Shown here: piece after piece, positions 7,272 to 14,559 of the stretch
Layout: the number at the start of each line of letters is the position of its first letter
Position numbering within the stretch: position 1 is the stretch's first letter
DNA from: Sporichthyaceae bacterium
Lineage (GTDB): Bacteria > Actinomycetota > Actinomycetes > Sporichthyales > Sporichthyaceae
Assembly: GCA_036269075.1 (NCBI GenBank)
Contig: DATASX010000079.1
Span: forward strand, 1 to 36,223
DNA length: 36,223 nt
Direction of reading: 5' to 3'
Program-made: the position numbers and the translations under genes
The notes under the pieces: generated by a model
Databases searched by the model: none
What the model saw: only the letters and a program-made list of their open reading frames with translations
Told to the model about the DNA's origin: nothing

Positions 7272-8138
7272 ATGCGGGTCAAGGCTCTGGGCAGCGCCGC
7301 GGCAGCGGTGGTGCTCGCGTCGACCGCCGCGGGGTGCGGCGGGCACAGCGGCCCGGACGTCGCGCAGGCCGTCGGCGAGTCCATGCCCGGCATGAAAATG
7401 GCCGCCTTCGAGGGCGACGGCCGCACGAACACCGTCGACGGCTACTCGCTGGTCGACCTGCACGCCCCGAACAAAGCCGGCCAGGCCGGGACGCTGAGCT
7501 TCGTGATCAACGGTCCGACCGGCAAGCCGCAGACCGATTTCACGCTCCAGCAGACCAAGCTGCTGCACCTGTACGTCGTCCGTGGCGACCTGACCGGCTT
7601 CGAGCACGTCCACCCGAGCCTGGACCCGAAGACCGGGAAGTGGTCGGTGCCGATCACGTTCGCGAGGCCTGGTCCGTACCGACTGGTCGCGGAGTTCGAG
7701 GCGTTGAAATCCGACGGAAACTTCGCCGACCGTATTCTCGGCTCCGACCTGCGTATCCCCGGCACCTACCGACCCACCCCGTACACCCCGACCTACGGCA
7801 CGGCCTCCGTGGCCGGCTACACGGTGGGCCTGGACCAAACCGCGAAGGCCAACGGTCCGAACCTGCATCTGCACTTCACTCAAGGCGCTCGCGGTGTCGG
7901 CGATCTGCAGCAGTACCTGCAGTCGTACGCGCACGTCACCGGCTTCCGGAAGGGCGACCTGGCCGCCGTGCACGTGCATCCGAACGAGAACCCGCCGAGG
8001 GCCGACCCGAACGCGGTCGGCGGTCCGGTGCTCACGCTGGCCTCGCTGTTCACGACCGCCGGGGAGTACCGGTTGTTCGTCGAGTTCCAGACCGCCGGGG
8101 TGGTGCACGAGGTTCCGCTGGACATCAAGGTCGGGTAG
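7272..8138 (+). CDS. His/Met-rich copper-associated lipoprotein
   Basis: The ATG begins two bases after the csoR stop. The 288-residue product has a signal peptide with lipobox TAAGC (Cys22). Just after the anchor is ESMPGMKM, a Met cluster suited to Cu(I). Two related halves follow: LLHLYVVRGDLTGFEHVHP ending PGPYRLVAEF, and AHVTGFRKGDLAAVHVHP ending AGEYRLFVEF, which looks like an internal duplication of a beta-sandwich. Each half carries an HVHP. Similar actinobacterial lipoproteins are found beside copC/copD genes. A role as a surface copper-binding protein is inferred from motifs and neighbours; there is no enzyme signature. Confidence 0.75.
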   Translation: MRVKALGSAAAAVVLASTAAGCGGHSGPDVAQAVGESMPGMKMAAFEGDGRTNTVDGYSLVDLHAPNKAGQAGTLSFVINGPTGKPQTDFTLQQTKLLHLYVVRGDLTGFEHVHPSLDPKTGKWSVPITFARPGPYRLVAEFEALKSDGNFADRILGSDLRIPGTYRPTPYTPTYGTASVAGYTVGLDQTAKANGPNLHLHFTQGARGVGDLQQYLQSYAHVTGFRKGDLAAVHVHPNENPPRADPNAVGGPVLTLASLFTTAGEYRLFVEFQTAGVVHEVPLDIKVG

Positions 8139-8196
8139 CCGGGAACCGACGGTGGTCGACAGACGACTCATTGGGCACGGAGGGAGGCGCCGACCT

Positions 8197-9978
8197 GTGG
8201 TCAGCGGCGTGTGCGGCACGGAGCGTGGCTTCGCCGTGCCTGCGCCCAGGCTCGCGCGCACCGCGGCCGGCCGCCTGGTCGCGCTGCTGCTGCTGATCCT
8301 CGGCACGCTCGGAATCGGTGTCGTCGGTGCCGGTCCGGCCTTCGCCCACGCGCAGTTGCTGTCCACCGATCCGGTCGCCGGTGCCCGCCTGACCGCCCCA
8401 CCGGACCACGTCAGCCTGACCTTCGGCGAGACGGTCAGCTTCGTGCCCGACGGGTTCCGGCTGCTGGACCGCACCGGATCGGACGTGACACTGGCGGCCC
8501 CGCAGGAGTCCGGGACCAAGGTGACGGTGGCCGTTCCGGGCAAGCTGGCGGACGGCGCCTACGTGTTCTCCTGGCGGGTCGTCTCCGCCGACACCCACCC
8601 GGTCGCCGGGGCGATCCCGTTCACCGTCGGCAATGTGAGCGGCGGGGCGGCGCCGGCGATCAGCGTGGGCGGTGGCGCGCCGGGCTCGACGCAGCCGCTG
8701 GCCGCGGTGAACCGGTGGGTCGGCTACGTCGGCGCGATCGGCTCGGTCGGCACATTGTTCTTCGTGCTGCTTTGCTGGCCGGCAGGTCGGCGAGACCGGT
8801 TCGTGCGGCTCGTCGGTGTCGCGGGCGCGGCGCTGGTCGCGATCACGGCGGTCGTCGCGCTGCCGCTGCAGGCGTCGTTGGCCGACGGCGTCCCGGTGCA
8901 CAAGGTCTTCTCCGGTGGTGCGGTCCGCGCAGTGCTGCACTCGACCTTCGGGCACGCCGCGATCGCGCGGTTGGTGCTGGCGGTGCTGCTGGCAGTGCTG
9001 CTTTCCACGCCGCGTCGCCTGCCGGGACTCGACGGCGTGTGCGCCGCGGTCGGCGTCGCGCTGCTGGCCTGCTTCTCCTGGGCCGGACACGCTTCGGTGT
9101 CCGACGTCCCGGCGCTGACCGTGGCCGACGACGTGATCCACCTGGTCTGTGTGGTCACCTGGCTGGGCGGGTTGTCCCTGCTGGCCACCCGCCTGCTGCC
9201 GGCGCCCTTGCCCGGGCTCGAGGTGGTGCTGGCGCGGTGGTCGCGCACCGCGATGTGGGCGGTGGGCCTGCTCGTGGTCACCGGCGTGATCCAGGCCTGG
9301 CGGGAACTGCGCAGCCTGCACGCACTGGCCGACAGCGACTACGGCCACTGGATCATCGCCAAGACGTGCGGACTGGTGCTGCTGGTCCTGCTCGGCAACC
9401 TCGGGCGGAGCCGGGTCCAGGCCTGGACCCAGTCCGGGATCGGGACGACCCCGGCCGGTGCGTCGCTGGGCGCGATGCGGGCCGCCGAGCCGGCGCCGCC
9501 GGTCCTCGGTCGACTGCGGCAGTCGGTGGCCGCCGAACTGGTCATCGCCGCGGTGGTGCTGGTGTTCAGTGCGTTGCTGGTGGTCTCCGACCCACACATC
9601 GAGAGCTCGTCGGCAGGCATGTCGGGGATGCCCGGCATGTCGATGGCGGCTGGGTCGGTGAGCGGCAGCGTGACGCTGCCGACCGGTCCGGTCGCCACGA
9701 TCAGCATCAGCCCGGCGATGGCCGGGAGCCCGACCATCAACATCGTGACCACCTCGGGCGGCGGTGGCTCGCTGGACCCGGTAGAGGTCGACGCCACCGC
9801 CGCGCTGCCCGCCCGCGGCATCGAGCCGATCCCGTTGACGCTCACCAGGACGAGTGCCGGCCACTACGTGGTCAACGGCGCCCCGTTGGGGTTCCCGGGG
9901 ACCTGGACGATCACGGTCACCGTTCGGACCTCGGACATCGACTCCGGCGTCGGCACCGTGACTCTCGTCCTGCACTGA
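8197..9978 (+). CDS. copCD: CopC-CopD fusion copper resistance/uptake protein
   Basis: The 593-residue product joins a CopC domain to a CopD membrane domain. The GTG at 8197 lies about nine bases after a ggaggg and gives a normal signal peptide ending AFA before His51. The mature protein would therefore start HAQLLSTDPVAG, the CopC N-terminal His copper site; HP in SADTHPVAG is the second conserved His. From about residue 165 the CopD part has eight or so spans, with GHASVSD, DDVIHLVCVVTWLGG and YGHWIIAKT. After the last span an extracellular tail holds GMSGMPGMSM and a C-terminal beta-rich domain (about 490-593) resembling YtkA-like domains. CopC binds Cu outside and CopD is thought to move it across the membrane. 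A bidirectional hairpin follows the stop. Confidence 0.93.
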   Translation: MVSGVCGTERGFAVPAPRLARTAAGRLVALLLLILGTLGIGVVGAGPAFAHAQLLSTDPVAGARLTAPPDHVSLTFGETVSFVPDGFRLLDRTGSDVTLAAPQESGTKVTVAVPGKLADGAYVFSWRVVSADTHPVAGAIPFTVGNVSGGAAPAISVGGGAPGSTQPLAAVNRWVGYVGAIGSVGTLFFVLLCWPAGRRDRFVRLVGVAGAALVAITAVVALPLQASLADGVPVHKVFSGGAVRAVLHSTFGHAAIARLVLAVLLAVLLSTPRRLPGLDGVCAAVGVALLACFSWAGHASVSDVPALTVADDVIHLVCVVTWLGGLSLLATRLLPAPLPGLEVVLARWSRTAMWAVGLLVVTGVIQAWRELRSLHALADSDYGHWIIAKTCGLVLLVLLGNLGRSRVQAWTQSGIGTTPAGASLGAMRAAEPAPPVLGRLRQSVAAELVIAAVVLVFSALLVVSDPHIESSSAGMSGMPGMSMAAGSVSGSVTLPTGPVATISISPAMAGSPTINIVTTSGGGGSLDPVEVDATAALPARGIEPIPLTLTRTSAGHYVVNGAPLGFPGTWTITVTVRTSDIDSGVGTVTLVLH

Positions 9979-9993
9979 CTCCGGACGCAGGCA

Positions 9994-10025
9994 GGGCGGC
10001 CGGGTCGTTGCCGACCCGACCGCCC
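9994..10025. terminator. Bidirectional hairpin between copCD and the Cys-rich peptide gene
   Basis: Inner stem cgggtcg (10001-10007) with cgacccg (10012-10018) around ttgc, extended by gggcgg (9994-9999) with ccgccc (10020-10025) around one mismatch. It lies between two convergent stop codons (9978 plus, 10046 minus) and can serve both. Confidence 0.65.
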
Positions 10026-10045
10026 CACGGGCTGTCAGCGGGTGC

Positions 10046-10129
10046 TCAGCCCCCGCACTCGCACTTGTCGCCGCAGTTGCACGGGTTGCACGGGCAGCCC
10101 TCCGCGTGGTTCGTCTCCGGGTCCGACAT
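10046..10129 (-). CDS. 27-residue Cys-rich metallothionein-like peptide
   Basis: The peptide reads MSDPETNHAE followed by GCPCNPCNCGDKCECGG and stop. Six of 27 residues are Cys (12, 14, 17, 19, 23, 25) in C-x-C-x2-C-x-C-x3-C-x-C spacing, like small metallothioneins that chelate Cu(I) or Zn(II). The ATG at 10129 has an AGGA about ten bases upstream; an ATG at 10135 is also possible but too close to it. It is convergent with copCD and divergent from the second YcnI gene, across 263 bases. Cytosolic copper buffering is inferred from Cys density and neighbours. It is shorter than the M. tuberculosis copper metallothionein MymT (about 53 residues) and not an obvious relative. Confidence 0.65.
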   Translation of the reverse strand: MSDPETNHAEGCPCNPCNCGDKCECGG

Positions 10130-10202
10130 GACCATCAGTCCTATCCGTTGGTTCGGAGCAGGGCTTCGACCGGCCGGAACGCACGGTACTCCCCGCCGAC
10201 CG

Positions 10203-10219
10203 GTGGCCGGAACGGCCAC
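10203..10219. promoter_or_regulatory. Inverted repeat in the metallothionein/ycnI divergent region
   Basis: gtggcc-ggaac-ggccac is a 6-bp inverted repeat with a 5-base spacer, 75 bases upstream of the Cys-rich peptide and 170 upstream of the second YcnI gene. It could be an operator, but no known regulator is assigned. Confidence 0.3.
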
Positions 10220-10392
10220 TCGGCGATGAAAGTTGGTCCCGGATTCGGTCATGATCAATTCGGGAACTCGGGCGACTCGCGGAGCGACTCTTATGGTTGC
10301 GGCAGGACAACCGAATCGTCGGCCCCCTGCCGCGGTGTCGCGGTCCGGGGGTTCGTCTGCGCGGCGGCTGTCGCCGTGAGAAGGGTGGTTCG

Positions 10393-11328
10393 GTGCCCCG
10401 CGCTGTCCGAACATTGCTGGCCGGGTTGACGCTCGCCGGGACCTTGTTGGTCACGGCCGGCGCCGCGTCCGCGCACGTCACCGTTTCCCCGACCAACGTC
10501 CCCGCGGGTCAGGACGCCACGCTGACCTTCACGGTGCCCGACGAGAAGGACGATGCCTCGACGGTTGCCCTGCGGCTGGTTCTGGCCGATGGCGCGGCGT
10601 TGCACGAGGTCAGCCTGCTCTCCAAGCCGGGTTGGGACTTCACCACGGCAGCACCGGTGTCCGCCACCAGTTCTCCGCAGCCCACGACGCCGCAGGCGAC
10701 CGCAACCGCCGCCCCGCAGTCGACCCCGATGCCGAACATGCCCGGGATGTCGGGAATGTCCGGGATGTCGATGCCGGGCGTGGCCCGGGCCGACGACACC
10801 CCCACGGCGACCGCGGCACCGAGCCCGAGCGCCTCGGCCGACTCCGACGGCGACTCGGGCGGTCCGGCGATCGGGTCGATCAGCTGGACGGCCCGCGACT
10901 CGTCGGTTGCCATCCGCCCCGGCACCTTCCAGCAGTTCGAGATCTCCGCGGCGATGCCCGCCGACCGGTCCTCGCTGATCTTCGCCGCAATCCAGACCTA
11001 CAGCGACGGCACCGTGGTGCGCTGGATCGACCAGGCTGCGCCGGGCGCCGCCGAACCCGCGCACCCGGCCCCGACCGTGACCCTGGGTTCCGCGGGCTCG
11101 ATGCCGGGTATGCCCATGTCGGGCATGACGCCCGCACCGAGTTCGGGCGGGTCGATGAACATGGCCATGTCGGGGATGTCCGGGATGGACATGTCCGGCA
11201 GCAAGTCCGACTCGGTGAATGTCGCGCTGGTCGTGGCGATCGCGGCGCTGATCGCCGCGATGACCGCCGCGGTGCTCGCGATGAACGCGTTGAGCCGGGC
11301 ACGGGGAGCGCGTTCCGATGGCCACTGA
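10393..11328 (+). CDS. Second YcnI family protein with a Met-rich insertion and C-terminal anchor
   Basis: The 311-residue product starts at GTG 10393, about six bases after agaaggg. The signal peptide ends ASA before His28, giving the YcnI mature start HVTVSP. The DUF1775 domain is split: its first part ends at PGWDFTTAAP, then about 75 residues of Pro/Thr/Ser with MPGMSGMSGMSMPG intervene, and the domain resumes at ISWTARDSSVAIRPG and ends IQTYSDGTVVRWIDQ. The C-terminus adds SMPGMPMSGM and NMAMSGMSGMDMSG before one membrane span and a short basic tail. The Met clusters suit Cu(I), so this protein may bind both oxidation states. The DUF5134 gene starts 30 bases after it. Confidence 0.88.
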   Translation: MPRAVRTLLAGLTLAGTLLVTAGAASAHVTVSPTNVPAGQDATLTFTVPDEKDDASTVALRLVLADGAALHEVSLLSKPGWDFTTAAPVSATSSPQPTTPQATATAAPQSTPMPNMPGMSGMSGMSMPGVARADDTPTATAAPSPSASADSDGDSGGPAIGSISWTARDSSVAIRPGTFQQFEISAAMPADRSSLIFAAIQTYSDGTVVRWIDQAAPGAAEPAHPAPTVTLGSAGSMPGMPMSGMTPAPSSGGSMNMAMSGMSGMDMSGSKSDSVNVALVVAIAALIAAMTAAVLAMNALSRARGARSDGH

Positions 11329-11358
11329 TCCGCGCGCCGGATCCGGGTCGGGAAGCAG

Positions 11359-12129
11359 GTGCCCGTGGGCTCGATGAGTTCCGGCGGCTTCGACCTGCTG
11401 TCGTGGCCTGCCCGGGGCATCTGGGTGGTGCTCTACGGCTGGGTGCTGGCCAACCACCTGGTCCACGTCAGCTACATGAGGGCGCAGCCGCGGGCCTGGC
11501 ACTTCACCCACGTCGCGATGGCGCTCGGGATGATCTACATGTTCACCCCGTGGCGTGGTGAGCCGGCACCGGCCCGCGCCTGGGAGGCCGCCTATCTGGT
11601 GATCGCCGCCACGATCATGGCGTGGGTGATCTACGAGTGGGCGCGCGGTCGGGCGGTGAACCTGTTGTGGTTCACCCAGCTGATCGCGATGCTGGCGATG
11701 GCGTTCATGTACGCGCTGATGTCCGGCGCGACGCCGGGTGGTTACCACGTGCTGACTTACGCGTTCGTCGTCTTCTACGTCGTCGAGGCGGCCGGCTGGA
11801 GCCGGCGTCACTTCGCCGAGGCCGACGAGGAACGGCTGTCCTGGGTCCCGTTCTCGTTGCACCCGCGGCCGGCCGGGGCGGTGTGCGCCTCGCGCCTGTG
11901 CGGCAGCGTGCCGGTCGACCTGTCGTTGTCCGGGACCGTGATGGCCCTGGGCATGGCGTGGATGTTCCTGGGGATGGACGACCAGGCGTTGCAGTTCGTG
12001 GCCCACGCGACCACGCCCGGCCATACCGCGGACAGCCTGCTGGCGGCGGTGGTCGCGATGATCGCGCTGGCGGTCGTGCTGCCGCTGCCGCTGCGCCCCC
12101 CCGACCTACTGCGCTCCGATCATCGATGA
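11359..12129 (+). CDS. DUF5134 family integral membrane protein
   Basis: The 256-residue product has seven or so membrane spans, including GIWVVLYGWVLANHLVHVSYM, VAMALGMIYMFTPW, LWFTQLIAMLAMAFMYALM and GTVMALGMAWMFLGMDDQ. Many spans carry Met and His at the membrane face, as in the family. Function is unknown; DUF5134 genes are common next to copper genes in actinobacteria. Start uncertain: GTG 11359 has GGAAG only three bases upstream, GTG 11365 has better spacing, and ATG 11374 has no site. The stop lies inside a palindromic 15-bp repeat that recurs at 12200. Confidence 0.85.
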   Translation: MPVGSMSSGGFDLLSWPARGIWVVLYGWVLANHLVHVSYMRAQPRAWHFTHVAMALGMIYMFTPWRGEPAPARAWEAAYLVIAATIMAWVIYEWARGRAVNLLWFTQLIAMLAMAFMYALMSGATPGGYHVLTYAFVVFYVVEAAGWSRRHFAEADEERLSWVPFSLHPRPAGAVCASRLCGSVPVDLSLSGTVMALGMAWMFLGMDDQALQFVAHATTPGHTADSLLAAVVAMIALAVVLPLPLRPPDLLRSDHR

Positions 12130-12214
12130 TCTGAGCGTTGTTCTCTCATACGTGAGGCGTCACGGAATCCGGACAAACCGACGGTCCAATGACGTCTCAA
12201 TCATCGATGATCTG
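12119..12214. repeat. Pair of 15-bp direct repeats with palindromic core between convergent genes
   Basis: atcatcgatgatctg occurs at 12119-12133 and again at 12200-12214. The first 12 bases (atcatcgatgat) are a perfect palindrome. The first copy includes the stop codon of the DUF5134 gene; the second lies 8 bases from the stop of the convergent dehydrogenase gene. They may act as weak terminators or be the trace of an insertion and excision event. Confidence 0.55.
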
Positions 12215-12222
12215 GGCGGGGC

Positions 12223-13629
12223 TCAGCGGCCGTGGCGGACCCAGTGCCCGGCGAAGAGGGCGTCGGGGTCGATCTCGCGGGGTGGGATCGGACGCGAGAC
12301 CCACGTCAGGTTCACGAAATGGCGGGCGTTGACGTTCTCAGTGGTGATGTTCCCGCCCCACGTCCCGCAGCTCAGGCTCAGCGTGAACGGCAGCCCGTTG
12401 CGCGGGCTGCCGGCGCCCTCGTTGAGGTTCTGATTGACCATCACCCGCGCGGTCCGGGTGCCATGGGCCAACGCCTCGACGTTGGCATCGCTGCTGGTGT
12501 GGATGCCGCAGGTGTGCCCCAGGCCCTGGTGGCCGGTGATCCCGTTGACGATCGCCACGGCGTGGGAGATCCCGCCCCGGTAGGTGTAGAGCGCGAGCAC
12601 CACCGACAGCTTCTCCCCCGAGAACGGGTGCGCCGGGCCCCAACCGTCCTCCGTGACGATCAGGAACGTCCGGTCGGCCGCGATCTCGAACCCGGCCAGC
12701 GCGGCGATCTCGCCGGCCGGGCGGGCCACCACGTCGAGGGTCGGGATGTGGCCGCCGTCCGGCCACATCGCCTTGGCCAGCGCCTCCTTCTCGTCCTGGT
12801 CGCACACGTGTCCGCCGCGCGCGACCAGTTCGGCCAGCAGCACGTCGTGCACCCCCGCCTCGACGACGACGGCGTTGTCGGCAAGACAGCTGGTGGCCAG
12901 GTCGAAGGTCTTGGCGGCGACGATCATCGCCGCGGCATCGGCGATGTCCGCGGTCTCGTCGACCACGTGCACGGAGTTGCCGACGCCAACCCCGTAGGCC
13001 GGCGTGCCGGAACTGTAGGCCGCGCGAACCATCGCCGCCCCACCGGTCGCGACCACCAGGTCGGCCTGCCGCATCAGCTCCTGGGTGCGGGTGATCGAGG
13101 GCCGCGCGATGGTCTGCACCAGGTCGGCCGGGGCGCCGACCTGGACGCACGCCGCGCGCAGGTGCTCGACGACCAGCGCCGTCGATCGCGCCGTCCGCGG
13201 GTGCGGGGACATGACGATCGCGTTGCGGCCCTTCAACGCGAACAACGCCTTCACCGGCGGGGTGGCCTCCGGGCCGGTGGTCGGGATCAGCGCGGCCACC
13301 ACCCCGACGGGCTTGGCGATCTTCACCAGGCCGCGCGCCGGGTCGGTCTCCACGACGCCCACCGTCGGCACGCGCAGGATGTCGTCGAGTGTGCCGGTCA
13401 CCCGACGTTGGATCTTGGTCAGCTTGTCCGCGTAGGTGCCGAACCCGCCCTCGGCGACCGCGAGTTCGGCCAGGGCCTGCGCGCGTTCCGGTTGCACAAC
13501 CGCCCAGGCGGCCGCGGTGCACAGTGCGTCGACCTGCTGCTGCGACCAGTCGGCGATCGCGGCCTGCGCGGCTCGGGCTCGGGCGAGAAGTTCGGCGATC
13601 TCGACGGACTCGGCGGTGTCTGCGGTCAT
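12223..13629 (-). CDS. Acylating aldehyde dehydrogenase (acetaldehyde/sulfoacetaldehyde dehydrogenase-like)
   Basis: The 468-residue product belongs to the CoA-acylating aldehyde dehydrogenases, which turn an aldehyde plus CoA and NAD(P)+ into acyl-CoA. Seen are the nucleotide-binding segment KPVGVVAALIPTTGP, the invariant VVATGGAAMVRAAYSSGTPA, the catalytic Cys248 in FDLATSCLADN, and the C-terminal SLSCGTWGGNITTENVNARH typical of AdhE/EutE-like enzymes. The early conserved parts resemble sulfoacetaldehyde dehydrogenase (SauS) as much as acetaldehyde dehydrogenase, so the substrate is open. It is last in a minus-strand run, 58 bases after the SGNH hydrolase, and may be a separate unit. No shell or partner gene is present. 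Confidence 0.85.
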   Translation of the reverse strand: MTADTAESVEIAELLARARAAQAAIADWSQQQVDALCTAAAWAVVQPERAQALAELAVAEGGFGTYADKLTKIQRRVTGTLDDILRVPTVGVVETDPARGLVKIAKPVGVVAALIPTTGPEATPPVKALFALKGRNAIVMSPHPRTARSTALVVEHLRAACVQVGAPADLVQTIARPSITRTQELMRQADLVVATGGAAMVRAAYSSGTPAYGVGVGNSVHVVDETADIADAAAMIVAAKTFDLATSCLADNAVVVEAGVHDVLLAELVARGGHVCDQDEKEALAKAMWPDGGHIPTLDVVARPAGEIAALAGFEIAADRTFLIVTEDGWGPAHPFSGEKLSVVLALYTYRGGISHAVAIVNGITGHQGLGHTCGIHTSSDANVEALAHGTRTARVMVNQNLNEGAGSPRNGLPFTLSLSCGTWGGNITTENVNARHFVNLTWVSRPIPPREIDPDALFAGHWVRHGR

Positions 13630-13687
13630 GGGCGATTCTGACCTCTCCAGGCGCAGGTGAGGCAGCGTCAGATTCCGGCGACGGGGC

Positions 13688-14482
13688 TCAGCCGGAATAA
13701 GCGAGCCGCTGCGCGTGCCGGCGCAGCGGCTCGGAGGAGATCAGTTCCGGGGTCCGGGCGGCCAGCCACGGGACCCCGTGGCGGGCCAACCAGAACCACC
13801 AGGCGGCGGCGCTGGGCGCGGCCGGCGCGGGTCCGACGTCGATGCGCAGGCCGAGCCCCGCCGCTGCGTGCGCTGCCAACATCCGATGCCCGTGGGCCGA
13901 GGGGTGCATCCGGTCCACGGCCCAGCACTCGGGCTGTTCGGTCAACGGGGCGACGTCGAGCAGGTGCACGCCGGCGTCGGAACGGAAGTCGTCGAGGCAC
14001 TCGTTGATCGCGGCGACGTGAGCTCGGATCGAGCGCCCCAGCCGACCGGGGAAGGGCAGGATCCGGGTGGGGTCGTGCAGGCGCGTCACGACGACCCGCG
14101 TCCCGTCCTGCCGAAGTTCGCGGACGAGCTCCGCGATCGCGGCCGGGGCCTGCTCGGTCGCCCCGCCGGAACGGAACAAGTCGTTGAGCCCGACGCAGAC
14201 GTAGGCCAGGTCCGGCTGGTGTTCCAGCGCGACCGGCAACTGGTCCCGGATCACGGCAGCGACCGGTGCCCCGCCGCGGGCCAGCGGCACGAACGGCGCG
14301 TCGGCCGCGGCGGCCAGCAGCCCGGCCCAGGTGTCCGCGGGCGCGACCTCCAGCCCGACGCCCTCGCCGGAGGCGATGCTGTCGCCCAGCGAGACGTGCA
14401 CCCGGCTGCGGTGCCGCCGGACCGGTCCGGTCCGGTCCGGGGTGCCGGTGGGCTCGCCGCGCACAGCCAGGCCGGCGCTCAT
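13688..14482 (-). CDS. SGNH/GDSL family hydrolase
   Basis: The 264-residue product has the four SGNH blocks: VSLGDSIASGEG (Ser35), a Gly in the RGGAPVAAVIRDQ region, YVCVGLNDLF (Asn), and AVDRMHPSAHGH (Asp-x-x-His). These enzymes are esterases or lipases, often deacetylating carbohydrate. There is no signal peptide, so it is probably cytosolic. The ATG at 14482 overlaps the TGA of a 26-codon ORF (ATGA), which is in turn coupled to the upstream glycosyltransferase; no SD is visible, so translation may depend on that coupling. Together with two GT4 genes it suggests polysaccharide or glycolipid work. Confidence 0.88.
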   Translation of the reverse strand: MSAGLAVRGEPTGTPDRTGPVRRHRSRVHVSLGDSIASGEGVGLEVAPADTWAGLLAAAADAPFVPLARGGAPVAAVIRDQLPVALEHQPDLAYVCVGLNDLFRSGGATEQAPAAIAELVRELRQDGTRVVVTRLHDPTRILPFPGRLGRSIRAHVAAINECLDDFRSDAGVHLLDVAPLTEQPECWAVDRMHPSAHGHRMLAAHAAAGLGLRIDVGPAPAAPSAAAWWFWLARHGVPWLAARTPELISSEPLRRHAQRLAYSG

Positions 14483-14559
14483 CGGCGGACGTTGATCCGC
14501 GCGTGCGCGCTGGGGGTGGGCTGCGACTGTGACATTGAGTCGCTCGCAAGCTCGCTCAT
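14479..14559 (-). CDS. 26-residue ORF bridging the glycosyltransferase and SGNH hydrolase genes
   Basis: The ATG overlaps the TGA of the glycosyltransferase (ATGA at 14559-14556), and its own TGA overlaps the ATG of the hydrolase (ATGA at 14482-14479). The peptide (MSELASDSMSQSQPTPS, then AHARINVRR) is polar and matches nothing I know. A three-gene ATGA chain would pass ribosomes from one gene to the next, and the hydrolase has no SD of its own. It could instead be the former N-terminus of the hydrolase after a frameshift. Confidence 0.4.
   Translation of the reverse strand: MSELASDSMSQSQPTPSAHARINVRR

Noticed and set aside
12232-13641. 469-codon plus-strand frame opposite the aldehyde dehydrogenase
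   Set aside because: Antisense shadow; the minus strand has all dehydrogenase motifs.
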